A stretch of 64,000 nt of DNA from Fervidibacter canadensis (GTDB taxonomy: Bacteria > Armatimonadota > Fervidibacteria > Fervidibacterales > Fervidibacteraceae). Location: the NCBI GenBank assembly GCA_041446545.1, contig JBGOEJ010000009.1:1-64000 (forward strand), read 5' to 3'. The notes under the pieces were generated by a model, which was given only the letters and a program-made list of their open reading frames with translations, was not told where the DNA came from and did no database searches. Position 1 is the stretch's first letter; every line of letters begins with the position of its first letter. A program made the translations under genes and the position numbers. This document shows, in pieces, positions 62,007-64,000 of this stretch.

Positions 62007-64000
62007 ATGGCGACCTTAGAGCACCGCCTGTTAAAGGTTCGGGAAGCACAGCAAATGCCCATCGCCCAAGTCCTCAAGGAGTTTGTTCGGGAGGGCGAAC
62101 TGTATCGGCGGCTGGACGACAACAAAGTGGAATGTTTTGCCTGCGGGCATCGGTGCGTGATTTTTGATGGGCTGCCCGGCGTCTGTCGGGTTCGGTTCAA
62201 CGAGGGCGGCAAACTGTTCGTGCCTTGGGGTTATGTCGGCGCTTTGCACCTTGACCCCATTGAGAAAAAGCCCTTCTTCCACGCCTACCCTGGAGCGAAA
62301 GCCCTCAGTTTCGGGATGCTCGGTTGCGACTTAAAGTGCCCTTATTGCCTTCCCTACGATGCCCGCGTGGCAACCCACCAAGGCATGAAGGGTATCGGCG
62401 AACTCTTTGACACTACGCCCGTCCGCATTGACTTGCCCGATGGGGCGAGCGTCGCTTACCCTGAGGGTTTGACGGTTTACACCCACCTCGGTCGCCTTCG
62501 TCCCGTTCGGGCGATTTTCCGCCATCCCTATCAAGGGCAATTGCTGACCCTTGTGCCCTTCCTTTGCCCACCTATCACCTGCACTCCCGAACACGAATTC
62601 CTCGCCATCCTTAAGCCGAAGAAAGGGCAACCCATCCCGACGCCGACCTTTCTCCCTGCCGCCAAGTTGACTTGCGAGCATTGCCTCGCCATCCCTAAGC
62701 GCTCTCCCTTCTCCCGCGACATCGTTTTGGAAGTCCCGCAGTTGCTGCAAACGGTCGTCAAACCGTTGCGTGCCCGTGAAGGGGATGTGCGTCTTCGGCG
62801 TCAAGTCATGGCACTGACAGAAAAGGGTTGGACTTCCCGCCAAATCGGCGAACGACTTGGCAAGGGCGCTTCTTTCGTCCGTCATATCCGTAGTAAAGTC
62901 CGCCGGGGCATCTGGCAAATAAAGCCGACTTACCAGCGTCCCGCCCACCTCATTGACGAGGGCGAATGGGTGCGGTTGCCTTACGAGCGGCGCCCTGGGT
63001 TGCCCAAAACCTTGCGATTGGACTTTCGCTTTGCCGCTTTGCTGGGTTACTACTGTGCCGAAGGGTGCGTCGTTCGGGATGAGCATCGTCCCAACGCAGC
63101 GACCTTGACTTTCTCCTTTGGTCATCACGAGCGAGCCTTGGCAGAGCGAGTTTGCCAGTGGCTGCGGGAATTGTTCGGGGTGCGACCGTCCATCGTAAAG
63201 ACGCCGACAACTTTGCAAGTTGCTGTCAACAAATCGTCCTTAGCCTTGCTCTTTGAAGCCTTGTGCGGAGCGAAGGCGCGGGAGAAGCGCATCCCACCTT
63301 TCCTCTTTGAAGCCAAGCGAGACATCGTGGAGTCCTTCGTTCAGGCTTACGCCCAAGGAGATGGAACGATTCGCTCCGACGGGCGCATCGCCGTCAGCAC
63401 CGTTTCGGCAGAATTGGCTTACGGATTGGCATGGTTACTTTTGAAGTTAGGCTACCTGCCCAGTTTGCGCACCTACCGACAACCTACCCACTCCACCGTT
63501 TTGGGTCGCCCTGTCCGACAAGCACCGAACATCTTCATGGTCATCTGGCGAAAAGACAATGAATGGCGTTTCGTTTGGCAAGATGATGCCTACTACTATG
63601 TGCCCATCCGCAAGATTGTCAGCCGTCCCTTCAAAGGCTTTGTTTACAACCTGCAAGTGGACGACGAGCACACCTACCTCGCTCAATTCGTCGCCACCCA
63701 CAATTGCCAAAACTGGCAAATCAGCCAAGTGATGCGGGATGCGGTGGCGACGATGTTGGCGGATTTTACGCCCATCACGCCCGAAGAGTTCGTCAAGATG
63801 GCGCTGAAGTATCGGGCGAAGGTGTTGACGAGCACTTACAACGAGCCTCTCATCACCAGCGAATGGGCGGTCGCCATCTTCCGCGAGGGCAAAAAGCACG
63901 GCTTGGTCGGAAGTTATGTCTCCAACGGCAATGCCACGCCCGAGGTTCTGGACTACATCCGCCCCTTCGTTGACCTTTACAAAATTGACCTGAAGTCCAT
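62007..64000 (+). CDS. amrS: AmrS: AmmeMemoRadiSam radical SAM enzyme, intein-interrupted, 3'-partial
   Basis: The frame is open to the window end without a stop. The N-extein (113 residues) matches AmrS: CFACGHRCVIFDGLPGVCRV, FVPWGYVGALHLDPIEKKPF, FFHAYPGAKALSFGMLGCDL. The radical SAM motif CDLKCPYC (C107, C111) is split by an intein just before its third Cys; after splicing it reads CDLKCPYCQNWQIS, the AmrS form of CxxxCxxC. The C-extein (from 63705) continues with STYNEPLITSEWAVAIFREG and YVSNGNATPEVLDYI, the family glycine-rich and SAM-binding parts. Radical SAM members of this system are usually with AMMECR1/MEMO1-like proteins; these would be outside the window. Confidence 0.9.
   Translation, partial: MATLEHRLLKVREAQQMPIAQVLKEFVREGELYRRLDDNKVECFACGHRCVIFDGLPGVCRVRFNEGGKLFVPWGYVGALHLDPIEKKPFFHAYPGAKALSFGMLGCDLKCPYCLPYDARVATHQGMKGIGELFDTTPVRIDLPDGASVAYPEGLTVYTHLGRLRPVRAIFRHPYQGQLLTLVPFLCPPITCTPEHEFLAILKPKKGQPIPTPTFLPAAKLTCEHCLAIPKRSPFSRDIVLEVPQLLQTVVKPLRAREGDVRLRRQVMALTEKGWTSRQIGERLGKGASFVRHIRSKVRRGIWQIKPTYQRPAHLIDEGEWVRLPYERRPGLPKTLRLDFRFAALLGYYCAEGCVVRDEHRPNAATLTFSFGHHERALAERVCQWLRELFGVRPSIVKTPTTLQVAVNKSSLALLFEALCGAKAREKRIPPFLFEAKRDIVESFVQAYAQGDGTIRSDGRIAVSTVSAELAYGLAWLLLKLGYLPSLRTYRQPTHSTVLGRPVRQAPNIFMVIWRKDNEWRFVWQDDAYYYVPIRKIVSRPFKGFVYNLQVDDEHTYLAQFVATHNCQNWQISQVMRDAVATMLADFTPITPEEFVKMALKYRAKVLTSTYNEPLITSEWAVAIFREGKKHGLVGSYVSNGNATPEVLDYIRPFVDLYKIDLKS
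62346..63704 (+). mobile_element. Intein with LAGLIDADG endonuclease domain (453 residues)
   Basis: It begins with Cys1 (CLPYDARVATHQG, splicing block A) and ends VYNLQVDDEHTYLAQFVATH plus Asn, followed by the +1 Cys of the host; HN|C is the standard C-terminal junction. Block B is ITCTPEHEFLA (Thr and His). The endonuclease part has two LAGLIDADG-like motifs, LLGYYCAEG (about intein residue 231) and FVQAYAQGDG (about 330), and before it a helix-turn-helix-like stretch (TEKGWTSRQIGERLGKGASF). All residues needed for splicing appear present. The host Cys that must react in splicing is the third iron-sulfur ligand. Confidence 0.92.

Noticed and set aside
62331..63218. A minus-strand frame opposite the intein
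   Set aside because: Shadow of the intein in amrS; no own features.

Overview
This 64 kb window is chromosomal DNA from a bacterium that is probably thermophilic, diderm and deep-branching. Several signs point this way. There are repeated prepilin-type proteins with a C-terminal H-x9-DG motif. A linked DUF1549/DUF1553 and DUF1501 gene pair, as found in planctomycetes, Armatimonadota and related phyla, is present. The 16S and 23S genes are very GC-rich. A KdsC-like phosphatase and a predicted outer-membrane beta-barrel imply an outer membrane. An Armatimonadota or Fervidibacterota-like lineage is my inference; I could not run a 16S search.

Layout. 1-12.7 kb: a frameshifted prepilin gene, a heparinase II/III family lyase, a sugar-binding protein, a beta-barrel, an intact prepilin, proC-hisA, then an operon-like run DUF1549/DUF1553 - DUF433/DUF5615 toxin-antitoxin - DUF1501. 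12.8-20.8 kb (minus strand): a complete rrn operon in the order 16S, tRNA-Ile, tRNA-Ala, 23S, 5S. Its 23S gene carries three group I introns, each with a LAGLIDADG endonuclease gene, at E. coli positions 1931, 1951 and 2449. 20.9-35.7 kb: a divergent enolase, glgB, a retropepsin-like protein, a PIN toxin-antitoxin pair, HEAT and TPR proteins, two GT-C type membrane glycosyltransferases, a HAD hydrolase, cmk and aroA. 35.8-47.1 kb: secA, birA, a zinc-ribbon/pseudokinase/PP2C fusion, scpA, a carboxyl-carrier-like gene without the biotinyl lysine, a pseudopilin-like gene, accC, nusB, folD and an oxidoreductase. 47.2-51.5 kb (minus strand): an AT-richer island with a LuxR-type regulator, a thioredoxin-fold protein and a duplicated three-gene cassette (pseudopilin, cysteine-rich exported protein, membrane protein). 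52-64 kb: a LysR regulator, glnE, tenA, a kdsC-like gene, fecR with a CHASE2-cyclase, an H-x9-DG protein, an ornithine cyclodeaminase family gene, and the start of amrS, which runs off the window and is interrupted by a full intein with an endonuclease domain.

Themes. Self-splicing elements are unusually dense: three rRNA introns and one intein, all with LAGLIDADG endonucleases, and all placed in the most functional parts of their hosts (ribosome helices 69-71, the peptidyl transferase centre, a radical-SAM iron-sulfur motif). The duplicated pseudopilin/cysteine-rich/membrane cassette is the best candidate for an undescribed system; its association with a CxxC thioredoxin-fold protein suggests disulfide-dependent secretion or assembly. 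The acetyl-CoA carboxylase genes are unusual: the carrier-like protein lacks its lysine and AccC has an altered active-site loop. Short GGGACNN-type heptanucleotide repeats have entered at least two coding sequences (glgB and the CHASE2-cyclase gene).
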